Translations under genes and position numbers: made by a program
Part shown: piece after piece, positions 25,261-33,018 of the stretch
Layout: the number at the start of each line of letters is the position of its first letter
Position numbering within the stretch: position 1 is the stretch's first letter
The notes under the pieces: model-generated
What the model was told of the DNA's origin: nothing
The model's input: only the letters and a program-made list of their open reading frames with translations
Databases searched by the model: none
Assembly (NCBI GenBank): GCA_964494345.1
Contig: CAZBSI010000001.1
Location: 558,001-622,000, forward strand
Source of the DNA: DTKD01 sp964494345
GTDB taxonomy: Bacteria > Armatimonadota > UBA5829
Reading direction: 5' to 3'
DNA: 64,000 nucleotides

Positions 25261-28128
25261 ATGGGTTTAGATAAAATCGTCGTCACTGGGGCGCGGGCGC
25301 ATAATCTGAAAAATATAACCGTCGAAATCCCGCGGGATAAGATGGTGGTTATAACGGGGCTTTCGGGGTCGGGGAAGTCCTCGCTTGCTTTTGATACCAT
25401 TTATGCAGAGGGGCAGCGGCGGTATGTGGAGTCGCTTAGCTCTTATGCGCGCCAGTTTCTTGGGCAAATGGATAAACCCGACGTCGACGACATCACCGGC
25501 CTGTCCCCTGCCGTCTCCATCGATCAGAAATCCACCACCCGAAACCCTCGCTCGACTGTCGGCACGGTGACTGAAATATACGACTATATGAGGCTGCTTT
25601 TTGCCAGGATCGGTCATCCGCATTGTCCGCAGTGCGGCAGAGAGATCACCCAGCAGACCGTGGAGCAGATGGTGGACTCGATTATGAGCCTGCCGGAAGG
25701 CAGTAAGATACAGGTGCTGGCGCCGCTTATTCGTGGCAAAAAAGGACAGTATCGCAAACTTATCGATGATGTGCGCAAGGAAGGGTTCGTGCGCGTGCGG
25801 GTCGATGGGGAAGTGTACGAAGTGACCGACGACATAGAGATGGATCGGTATAAGATCCATACAATCGAAGTCGTGGTCGATCGGCTGATTATCAAACCCG
25901 GCATAGAGAAACGGCTGAACGATTCAGTTGAAACTGCACTGCGCAAAGGTTCCGGGACGCTGGCGGTGGATGTAATAGATCAGGAAGAGCTGCTGTTTTC
26001 TGAGAACTTCGCCTGTACGGAATGCGGGATCGGCCTGGAGGAAATCGCGCCGCGCAGCTTTTCGTTTAACAGCCCCTATGGCGCGTGTCCGGAATGCCAC
26101 GGCCTTGGGGCGCACAGAAGGCTTAATCCTGACCTGATATTGCCTGACCGTGAGAAAGCTATCACGCAGGGCGCGATTGCGCCGTTTGCCAGAGGCACTA
26201 ACGATTGGGTAATGGCGCAGGTGCGCGGTCTGGCGAATCTTTATGGTTTCGATATTAATACACCGATAAAAAACCTGCCGTCGAGTTCCATAGATGCGCT
26301 GCTAAACGGCGCCGAGGAGCCGATTACAATTACATATAAGAGTCGTTTCCGGGGATCGTCGCGGACATATCGCACCCATTTCGAAGGTGTGATGGGACTG
26401 CTTGAGCGGCGGTATGAAGAGACGACATCGGATACCATTAAAGACGAAATCGAGCAGTATATGTCCGAGGTGCCGTGTGGGGCGTGTGGCGGTAAACGGC
26501 TGAAGCCGGAGAGCCTGGCGGTAACTATTGGCGGGTTGGATATCTCGGACGTGGCGGCTAAATCTGTGGCCGGGGCTTATGATTGGTTTCAAACCCTGTC
26601 GTTGACGAGCAGAGAGGCGATAATCGGAGAGCAGGTCATTAAGGAAATCCGCGCGAGATTGAAATTTTTGCTGGATGTTGGGCTGGATTATCTCACTCTC
26701 GACCGGGCTGCTGCTACTCTTGCAGGGGGAGAAGCCCAGCGGATTCGATTGGCTACTCAAATCGGCAGCGGGCTTATGGGGGTGCTGTATATCCTTGATG
26801 AGCCGTCGATAGGACTTCATCAACGGGACAATAAGCGGCTTATCGGTACACTGCATAAGCTCAGAGACCTGGGCAATACCATCATTGTGGTGGAGCACGA
26901 CGAAGAGACGATGTTTGCGGCAGATCATATCATAGACATCGGCCCAGGGGCAGGTGAACACGGCGGAGAGGTGATCGCTGAGGGCACATTAGAGGATATC
27001 TGCAAATCCAGCGCCTCGATCACGGGGAAATACCTCTCCCATGAACTCAGCATCCCTGTTCCCGCAGCCCGACGCAAGCCAAATGGAAACTGGATCGAAC
27101 TGAAGGGGGCGCGCCACCATAATCTGAAAAATATCGACGTTAAAATCCCGATGGGCGTGTTGAGCTGTGTGACGGGGGTGTCGGGGTCGGGAAAGAGCAC
27201 GCTTATAAGGGAGACTCTTCTGCCGAGGTTGTTGTATCAGCTCCACGGCACGCATAAGGTGTGGGGCGCTCACGACGAGATCAAAGGCTTGGAAAACATC
27301 GACAAAGTGATCGACATAGATCAAAGCCCTATCGGCCGTACCCCGCGATCTAACCCCGCCACATATACGGGTGTTTTCGATATGGTTCGCGACCTGTTCA
27401 GCCAGACCCCCGAGGCCAGAATGCGCGGATATAAACCGGGACGATTCAGTTTCAACGTAAAGGGCGGCAGGTGCGAGGCTTGCAAAGGGGACGGCATAAT
27501 CAAGATCGAGATGCAGTTTCTGCCTGATGTTTATGTGCCGTGTGAAGTTTGCAAGGGCAAGAGATATAACCGGGAGACACTGGAAGTAAAATATAAGGGA
27601 AAGAGCATCGCCGATGTGCTGGATATGACCGTGAATCAGGCCGTGGAGTTCTTCAAAAACATTCCTCGTATTCATAGACGCTTGCAGACGATCAGCGATG
27701 TTGGGCTTGATTATATTCGTATGGGCCAGCCTGCAACGACGTTGTCGGGTGGCGAGGCGCAGAGAGTTAAGCTGTCCAGCGAACTGGCGAAGCGCGCTAC
27801 CGGAAAGACGCTTTATATACTCGACGAACCGACCACCGGGCTGCATTTTCACGACGTGGCCAAGTTGCTGGATGTGCTAGGCAAACTGGTCGATAACGGC
27901 AACTCTGTGCTGGTTATCGAGCATAATCTGGACGTGATCAAATCTGCGGACTATGTCATAGACCTCGGCCCTGAGGGCGGGGATAAAGGCGGCGAGATCG
28001 TTGCTGTAGGCACACCGGAGCACGTGGCGCAAGTGGACGGGTCGTATACCGGTCAGTTTTTGAAGCAGGTTATTGACAACCCGCAGGCGACGGGGTGTGC
28101 TCCAAAGAAACTAAAAGTGGGCGTTTAG
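25261..28128 (+). CDS. uvrA: excinuclease ABC subunit UvrA
   Basis: Damage-recognition ATPase of nucleotide excision repair, 955 residues (usual about 940). It contains two ABC modules. The first has Walker A GLSGSGKSS (33-41); the second has GVSGSGKST near 638. There are zinc sites CPQC (about 121) and CTECG/CPECHG (about 251-280), and a C-terminal module CEACKGDG...CEVCKGK (about 738-765). The signature LAGGEAQR is in the first half and LSGGEAQR (about 826) in the second. The C-terminal tail after CAPKK is short. uvrB and uvrC are not in the window. The gene is followed by a repeat island, not a terminator. Confidence 0.98.
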   Translation: MGLDKIVVTGARAHNLKNITVEIPRDKMVVITGLSGSGKSSLAFDTIYAEGQRRYVESLSSYARQFLGQMDKPDVDDITGLSPAVSIDQKSTTRNPRSTVGTVTEIYDYMRLLFARIGHPHCPQCGREITQQTVEQMVDSIMSLPEGSKIQVLAPLIRGKKGQYRKLIDDVRKEGFVRVRVDGEVYEVTDDIEMDRYKIHTIEVVVDRLIIKPGIEKRLNDSVETALRKGSGTLAVDVIDQEELLFSENFACTECGIGLEEIAPRSFSFNSPYGACPECHGLGAHRRLNPDLILPDREKAITQGAIAPFARGTNDWVMAQVRGLANLYGFDINTPIKNLPSSSIDALLNGAEEPITITYKSRFRGSSRTYRTHFEGVMGLLERRYEETTSDTIKDEIEQYMSEVPCGACGGKRLKPESLAVTIGGLDISDVAAKSVAGAYDWFQTLSLTSREAIIGEQVIKEIRARLKFLLDVGLDYLTLDRAAATLAGGEAQRIRLATQIGSGLMGVLYILDEPSIGLHQRDNKRLIGTLHKLRDLGNTIIVVEHDEETMFAADHIIDIGPGAGEHGGEVIAEGTLEDICKSSASITGKYLSHELSIPVPAARRKPNGNWIELKGARHHNLKNIDVKIPMGVLSCVTGVSGSGKSTLIRETLLPRLLYQLHGTHKVWGAHDEIKGLENIDKVIDIDQSPIGRTPRSNPATYTGVFDMVRDLFSQTPEARMRGYKPGRFSFNVKGGRCEACKGDGIIKIEMQFLPDVYVPCEVCKGKRYNRETLEVKYKGKSIADVLDMTVNQAVEFFKNIPRIHRRLQTISDVGLDYIRMGQPATTLSGGEAQRVKLSSELAKRATGKTLYILDEPTTGLHFHDVAKLLDVLGKLVDNGNSVLVIEHNLDVIKSADYVIDLGPEGGDKGGEIVAVGTPEHVAQVDGSYTGQFLKQVIDNPQATGCAPKKLKVGV

Positions 28129-28150
28129 TCAAACCTCGGACGTCGAATAT

Positions 28151-28416
28151 AGGAAACGCGAAAGCGCGAAAAAAGCGAAAGCCAGAAATAGCGACATGGC
28201 GCGGTACTATGCAAAGTCTCAGAAAGCTTGATCGAACTTCGTGCCTCGGATATCGGACATCGAAAAAAGCAGATTTCTAATATTATTGAGGAAACGCGAA
28301 AGCGCGAAAGAGGCGAAAGCCAGAAATAACGATATGGGCGCGGTAGTATGGAGAGCCTCTGAAGGCTCGATGGGACTTCGAACCCCGGATATCGGACATC
28401 GAAAAAGCAGATTTCT
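28151..28416. repeat. two imperfect 130-base direct repeats
   Basis: Unit A (about 28151-28279) and unit B (28289-28416) both run from GGAAACGCGAAAGCGCGAAA to GGATATCGGACATCGAAAAA and GCAGATTTCT. They differ by small indels. A fragment of the same motif precedes unit A at 28135-28150. The open frames here (FRAKREI-like peptides on the minus strand) resemble spurious proteins made from dispersed intergenic repeats, so I call no gene. Confidence 0.85.
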
Positions 28417-28516
28417 CGCTTCGCTCGAAATGACAGGGGTGGTGGAGTTTTTCGAGTAGCTCGAAATGACGGGGTATTGGGGTTTTTCGATTCGCTCGAA
28501 ATGACGGGGTGGTGCA
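28412..28516. repeat. three tandem 35-base repeats with hairpin cores
   Basis: Copies start at 28412, 28448 and 28483 and share TCGCTCGAAATGACRGGGT or a close form (TTTTTCGAGTAGCTCGAAAT in copy 2). Each core can fold (TTTCGA/TCGAAA). They have the look of a REP-like intergenic repeat; no spacers, so not CRISPR. Confidence 0.8.
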
Positions 28517-28562
28517 TAAATGTAGTGGCTGTGCCTCTGTCCCGGCCATTTTTGGTTGGGGG

Positions 28563-28612
28563 TGGCGATTCGGAGATCACCGCCCATCATTTTCTATGGC
28601 GATTCGGAGATC
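28563..28612. repeat. direct repeat TGGCGATTCGGAGATC, two copies
   Basis: The 16-base word occurs at 28563-28578 and 28597-28612, 34 bases apart, each able to pair in part with nearby sequence (for example GGAGATCTCC). It is part of the same repeat island behind uvrA. Confidence 0.75.
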
Positions 28613-28635
28613 TCCACACATCGTTTTGTTGGGGC

Positions 28636-28667
28636 TGAGAGTGACGATTTCTGAATCGTCACTCTCA
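28636..28667. terminator. 14-bp hairpin after pdxS
   Basis: Perfect stem TGAGAGTGACGATT / AATCGTCACTCTCA (28636-28649, 28654-28667), loop TCTG. It lies seven bases after the pdxS stop on the minus strand, but no T run follows in either direction. It could be an unusual terminator or an RNA-end protector. Confidence 0.5.
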
Positions 28668-28673
28668 AAATAT

Positions 28674-29564
28674 TTACCATCCCCTATTGGAAAGCAGGTC
28701 TTTTTCGTCTAACTGGCGAATGTCCAACCCCTCCATAGCCTTGCCAAGACCCTTGGAGAGTTCGGCTATGAGTTTGAAATCCATATAGTTAGTAGCGGCC
28801 TGCACGATTGCCTTCGCGCGCGGTTCGGGATCATCTGATTTGAAGATGCCGGAGCCTACGAAGACAGCTTCTGCGCCAAGTTGCCTCATCAAAGAAGCAT
28901 CGGCGGGAGTTGCGACCCCACCGGCAGAGAAGTTCGGAACCGGCAGTTTTCCGGTTTTATGGATCCCCAAAACCAGTTCATACGGCGCGCCAAGATTTTT
29001 AGCCTCGGTCATAAGCTCGTCCTCGCGCATCCCCTGGATCTTGCGCATATGCGCCATAACAGTGCGCATATGACGAACTGCCTCAACGATATTTCCAGAA
29101 CCCGCCTCGCCTTTGGTGCGGATCATCGCAGCGCCCTCGCCTATTCGTCTCAGCGCCTCACCGAGATCACGACAGCCGCATACAAACGGGACAGTAAATT
29201 GATGTTTGTCTATATGGAAGGATTCGTCGGCGGGAGTGAGAACCTCGCTCTCGTCAATAAAATCTACTCCCAACGCCTCGAGGACCTGCGCCTCTGCGAA
29301 ATGGCCGATTCGAGCCTTGGCCATTACAGGAATCGATACCACTTCCTGCATCTCGATTATTTTGAGCGGATCGGCCATACGGGCCACCCCGCCCTCTTTG
29401 CGAATATCAGCCGGAACGCGCTCAAGAGCCATCACAGCAACCGCTCCCGCGTCCTCGGCGATTTTGGCCTGATCGGCGGTGGTGACGTCCATAATCACGC
29501 CGCCCTTCAGCTTTTCAGCCAGGGCTACTTTTTTTGCCCACTCTGGGTTTTCTTGTAATGTCAT
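28674..29564 (-). CDS. pdxS: pyridoxal 5'-phosphate synthase, lyase subunit PdxS
   Basis: A 296-residue TIM barrel that makes PLP from ribose 5-phosphate, glyceraldehyde 3-phosphate and ammonia. The key residues are all present: D26 (GGVIMDVTT), K83 (VMAKARIGH) and K151 (MIRTKGEAG); the phosphate loop is in FSAGGVATPADA. Length is normal. Ammonia normally comes from the glutaminase PdxT, usually the neighbouring gene, but pdxT is not adjacent here. AAGGAAA precedes the ATG. A 14-bp hairpin follows the stop. Confidence 0.98.
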   Translation of the reverse strand: MTLQENPEWAKKVALAEKLKGGVIMDVTTADQAKIAEDAGAVAVMALERVPADIRKEGGVARMADPLKIIEMQEVVSIPVMAKARIGHFAEAQVLEALGVDFIDESEVLTPADESFHIDKHQFTVPFVCGCRDLGEALRRIGEGAAMIRTKGEAGSGNIVEAVRHMRTVMAHMRKIQGMREDELMTEAKNLGAPYELVLGIHKTGKLPVPNFSAGGVATPADASLMRQLGAEAVFVGSGIFKSDDPEPRAKAIVQAATNYMDFKLIAELSKGLGKAMEGLDIRQLDEKDLLSNRGW

Positions 29565-29661
29565 TGCAGGTTTCCTTCCAATTAAAGCCAGTTGTCCACT
29601 AGCCTAAAAGTGATTCAAAAAGCCGTCTTTATTATATCAGAAATCGTTCGGGTACACCAAA

Positions 29662-29681
29662 GGCTGTTCGGTCGAACAGCC
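29662..29681 (-). terminator. weak terminator after the DUF4432 gene
   Basis: Stem GGCTGTTC / GAACAGCC with loop GGTC, followed on the minus strand by TTTGG. It lies 28 bases after the stop. Confidence 0.5.
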
Positions 29682-29708
29682 CCGATTTGTGCATTTTCTG
29701 CCAACGAG

Positions 29709-30794
29709 TTACATCAAAGTCCGAACGGTTTCCTCAAACGCGCCGACCTCTTCGGCGTTGGTTAGGACGGTGATCTCGATCTTATATTGTCTCGTCTCGC
29801 CGACTTTGAGGAATTGCAGAGTACCCCGCTCGCGTTCCTTTGCGCGGCCCTCAACACGACAGTTGGCAGGCTCTAATCCTACCACGTATTCGCGAGTTCC
29901 GTTCATTTTCCACTGCGTGAATGCAGGCAGTTCGTTGACGTTATATTTAATGCAGAAGCCGAATTGTTCACCTCTTGGCATATTTTTATTGATAAGCCCG
30001 GCATACGTGAAGCCGTCGGAATCTGTTGCAAGGTCGTGATAGTAGCATCGCTCCTTAAAATCCGGAGTCGGCGGATCGTTGAGATAATAATGATCCTTAT
30101 CGACCTCGGCATCTGCGTCTCGTGGCGTCGCGCTTCGGGTGGGCGCCACAAACAGCGAACCAGCGTCGACAGCCGGCCAGCCGCCGTTAATATGATAAAG
30201 AATCATATGCGGTACGCGGCGGGCGCCTTCGTTTGTGACGGAGTCTTCGATCACAAATGTGTTCTCACCGAGTGTCGCGGATATTTTTCGCCTGAGAAGA
30301 AGATTTTCTCCAAAGAGGCGGGATTCTCTTACTTTGCCGACGGCCCACATTTTGTAGTCGTCTCCGTCCCATTCGCCGTCGACCCATATATTTGATGCGG
30401 CCGTATTGGAGATTCTGCCGTGCAGTCCGAGCTTCTCGCCGTTATCCTCACAGGGTGCGCCAGCGTAGGTAAGCCCGCAGGTGGTGACGAGGCCTCCAGG
30501 GAAATTGCGAAGCCAGCCCAAACCCGGTTCCTCAAATAACCCCGGCGCGACCTCGCCAGCGGAGGAACGCCACGCGAACGCACGTCCATTGTGCTCGGCG
30601 AAGGTTATATCCAACCCTCTACCCGGCACGGCAAGGAAATACAAACCCGAACCCGTGCGGAACTCAACCGCCTCAACTCCGTCGTGCGTCCCTCCCGCCA
30701 GCCTTATCTGTTTTGCTCCGCCGATCTGGGAGATATCCCCCACCCTGTCGAGCAATTCCTGTTTTGTATATTTTTTACCGTAAAGCAGCGCCAT
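29709..30794 (-). CDS. aldose 1-epimerase-like protein (DUF4432)
   Basis: A 361-residue beta-sandwich protein of the galactose-mutarotase superfamily, DUF4432 group. Recognisable blocks are FLAVPGRGLDI, GLVTTCGLTYAGAPCED, LHGRISN, MILYHINGGWP (His near the active site), and FTQWKMNGTREYVVGLEPAN, including the conserved late Glu. Members are thought to epimerise or bind sugars; the natural substrate is unknown. Starts with ATG at 30794, after a CCGAAA spacer without a clear ribosome site. It is 75 bases downstream of the purH-like gene on the same strand and may share a transcript. Confidence 0.85.
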   Translation of the reverse strand: MALLYGKKYTKQELLDRVGDISQIGGAKQIRLAGGTHDGVEAVEFRTGSGLYFLAVPGRGLDITFAEHNGRAFAWRSSAGEVAPGLFEEPGLGWLRNFPGGLVTTCGLTYAGAPCEDNGEKLGLHGRISNTAASNIWVDGEWDGDDYKMWAVGKVRESRLFGENLLLRRKISATLGENTFVIEDSVTNEGARRVPHMILYHINGGWPAVDAGSLFVAPTRSATPRDADAEVDKDHYYLNDPPTPDFKERCYYHDLATDSDGFTYAGLINKNMPRGEQFGFCIKYNVNELPAFTQWKMNGTREYVVGLEPANCRVEGRAKERERGTLQFLKVGETRQYKIEITVLTNAEEVGAFEETVRTLM

Positions 30795-30868
30795 CTGATT
30801 TTCGGTCTCCTAATTCATAGCTAATTGGGCCGGCACACAAGTACGGCCCTTATATTTAGAATCGCAAT

Positions 30869-31984
30869 TTAGTGATGTGAGAAGATCCGCTCGCCGGTGA
30901 AAACCATAGAGATTCCGTGCTCGTTGCAAGCCTGGATGCTCTCCCAGTCGCGCACCGAGCCGCCAGGCTGGACGATTGCTTTGATCCCCGCCTCGGCAGC
31001 CGCGTCCACGCTGTCTCTGAATGGGAAGAACGCGTCCGAGCTCATTACGGCCCCTTCGAGAGTCTCTTCTCCCTTGAACTTTTCCTGCGCTTTGGCAATG
31101 GCCTGGCGTACAGCGGCGACGCGATCCTGCTGGCCCGTTCCGACTGCGAGAGTAACGCCGTTTTTAGCGATTACCACCCCGTTGGAGCGAACGCTCAAAT
31201 TGACATACCAACTGAAGAGCATATCCTCAATCTGGCGAGCGGTGGGTACGTTTTCTATCTCGAATCGGCCGTGTTTGGCGTGTTCTGTGACCGCTGTGGT
31301 CAGATTGTCACCGGTTTTTACGCTCGTCAGAAGCGGTGCGGCTACCACTACAGTGCCGTCCATCAGGGTTTTGATCGTCGGCATAGCATCATCACCGACC
31401 CATTTGGGAAGGCTCATCAGGTTCGGCATCCTGATGACCCTTATTTCACGGTTCATTTTATATGTTTCAAAATCGTTGAACACCGCGAGGGCGTCATCGT
31501 CGTACTCCGGCGCTGCCACGACCTCGACCACGCTGGTCATTATCTCCTTAGCCGTATCTACATCGACTTTTGTGTTAAATACGGCAGTTCCGCCGAACGC
31601 CGCGATTGCGTCGGCATCCCGCGCCCTGGTATAGACCGTGCGCAGGTCCTGATTATCTATCTGCACAGCCGCACCGCTGGGGTTGAGGTGCTTCATCACC
31701 GCACAAGCGGGTTTCTCGAAATATTTGACGATGTTTGCGCCGTGATTGAGGTCTCCGTAGTTGGTCTCCGATAACCCGGACTTGCCCGTCTTGAGCTGCG
31801 CCATATTCCCAAACGGCAGCAGTTCTGAGGCATCCTTCGGCCGGTAGAAACTGGCCGGCTGGTGCGGGTTTGTGCCGTAGCGCAGGTCCTCGACCTTTTC
31901 ATAAGCCACGCCGAGAATTTCCACTTCCTGGGGGAAGCCGCTCTCTGTTCTGCTAAAATACTTCGATCGATAATCAGTACCCAA
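30869..31984 (-). CDS. AICAR transformylase without IMP cyclohydrolase domain
   Basis: A 371-residue protein equivalent to the C-terminal domain of PurH: LRYGTNPHQ (36-42) and KHLNPSGAA with K98 and H99, the catalytic pair for formyl transfer from 10-formyl-THF to AICAR, then PGGSVRD near the end. The roughly 200-residue N-terminal IMP cyclohydrolase (MGS-like) domain is absent, so the last step of purine synthesis needs another enzyme, such as PurO or a separate PurJ/PurH, not seen here. The TTG at 31984 is seven bases after GAGGAG; the reading frame beyond it is open to 32035 but has no ribosome site. Confidence 0.9.
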   Translation of the reverse strand: MGTDYRSKYFSRTESGFPQEVEILGVAYEKVEDLRYGTNPHQPASFYRPKDASELLPFGNMAQLKTGKSGLSETNYGDLNHGANIVKYFEKPACAVMKHLNPSGAAVQIDNQDLRTVYTRARDADAIAAFGGTAVFNTKVDVDTAKEIMTSVVEVVAAPEYDDDALAVFNDFETYKMNREIRVIRMPNLMSLPKWVGDDAMPTIKTLMDGTVVVAAPLLTSVKTGDNLTTAVTEHAKHGRFEIENVPTARQIEDMLFSWYVNLSVRSNGVVIAKNGVTLAVGTGQQDRVAAVRQAIAKAQEKFKGEETLEGAVMSSDAFFPFRDSVDAAAEAGIKAIVQPGGSVRDWESIQACNEHGISMVFTGERIFSHH

Positions 31985-32180
31985 CTCTATTCTCCTCACA
32001 TATCTGGCAATAATACTGAATGATACGGTATTCAATTGCAGATTGCCCAGCAGAACTCCTTCTTGTTAATTTGTGGCAATAGGCAGTGTGGGCAGCGTCT
32101 CATATAATTGATTACCGAATGCTTTGACTTTTGAAAGCTCGGGTGCTATCTTTTGTAGCGATGGATAGCGAGGCAGGTAG

Positions 32181-32873
32181 ATGAGATTTTTAGTTTTTGT
32201 GGTCGGAATGCTGTTAATGTTGTCTGTGGGCGCATATGCTGCTGATTGGCAGTGGCCGGAGCAGATGACCATTGGCGGCTTTCGGATCACAGATATAAGC
32301 GGCTCTATAAGCTCGGATGGGTCAGGCAGCGCTGGCGGGGCTTTACAGATCCCAAGTTTAGGCTCCAGCCGCATCAACCTGAGCCGCACTGCACGGGGCG
32401 AGATTTCTGGGGCAGTGTCTTTGAACACGCGTAGCGTCAGTGGCAGCTTCAAGCTCACCGATCGAGGGCTGCAGGGACGCGGCACTGTTGAATGTCCTCC
32501 GAGGTCTATAGATAGCTCTTCCGTAGAAATAACCCCCAGAGGCGAAGCAAAAGGCAGTGGAAGAGTCGGCTTGGGGCGTCTTAGCGCTGGGGTAGACTTC
32601 AGCGTCACTGCGTCGTCGTGTTCGGTAGATGGTTCTGCTCCGGTTAAAATTCAGGCTGACACTGCTGTGGCTACCTACAAATTCGAGGGCATATTAGCTA
32701 TCGCAAGCGGTGGCAACAGGATGACGGGCAGCGTCTCCGGGCGAGTGGAACGCACAGGAAAACTGACCGACCAGACCACATCCTTTAATATTCCAAAGAC
32801 TTCTGTCGATATGTCTAACGGCCAATGCGTTGTCAATATCGGTGGAGTCAGCGTCACTTTCAACCTGTTCTAG
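32181..32873 (+). CDS. secreted repeat-rich beta protein
   Basis: A 230-residue exported protein: signal peptide MRFLVFVVGMLLMLSVGAYA, then a Gly/Ser-rich body of alternating beta strands such as ISGAVSLNTRSVSGSFKLTDR and GRGTVECPPRS. The pattern suggests a parallel beta-helix or a lipid-binding tubular fold, perhaps assembled at the envelope. I recognise no family. GAGGCAGGTAG lies before the ATG. The 32036-32180 stretch between this and the divergent purH-like gene holds no clear promoter. Confidence 0.65.
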   Translation: MRFLVFVVGMLLMLSVGAYAADWQWPEQMTIGGFRITDISGSISSDGSGSAGGALQIPSLGSSRINLSRTARGEISGAVSLNTRSVSGSFKLTDRGLQGRGTVECPPRSIDSSSVEITPRGEAKGSGRVGLGRLSAGVDFSVTASSCSVDGSAPVKIQADTAVATYKFEGILAIASGGNRMTGSVSGRVERTGKLTDQTTSFNIPKTSVDMSNGQCVVNIGGVSVTFNLF

Positions 32874-32944
32874 TTGATCTAGTCGGAACCCCGCAGCTCA
32901 ATAAGGCGTCAAACGTAGTGGAAAATAGCGTATGAGCCTGTTGA

Positions 32945-32974
32945 TTGACCGGATGTGGTGTTCAGCAGTATAAT
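32945..32974 (+). promoter_or_regulatory. promoter of the PQQ-propeller gene
   Basis: TTGACC (32945-32950), 18 bases, TATAAT (32969-32974), 45 bases before the ATG. Confidence 0.7.
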
Positions 32975-33018
32975 CATCAGGCAGGGCAGATGGCCCGTAT
33001 ATGTTTGGAGGAACCCCT

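Noticed and set aside
26989..27852. 287-residue minus-strand frame inside uvrA
   Set aside because: It is opposite the conserved second ABC module; a reverse-frame artefact of GC-rich codons.
28375..28400. tRNA-like TTCGAACCCCGG
   Set aside because: No acceptor stem or anticodon arm around it; it belongs to the 130-base repeat.
28412..28516. Possible CRISPR array
   Set aside because: Three units abut without unique spacers of constant size and no cas gene is near.
28125..28590. Several minus-strand open frames (FRAKREI/FERSEKS-type peptides) behind uvrA
   Set aside because: They lie in direct repeats, overlap one another in all frames and have no ribosome sites. Such peptides are typical false genes from repeat families.
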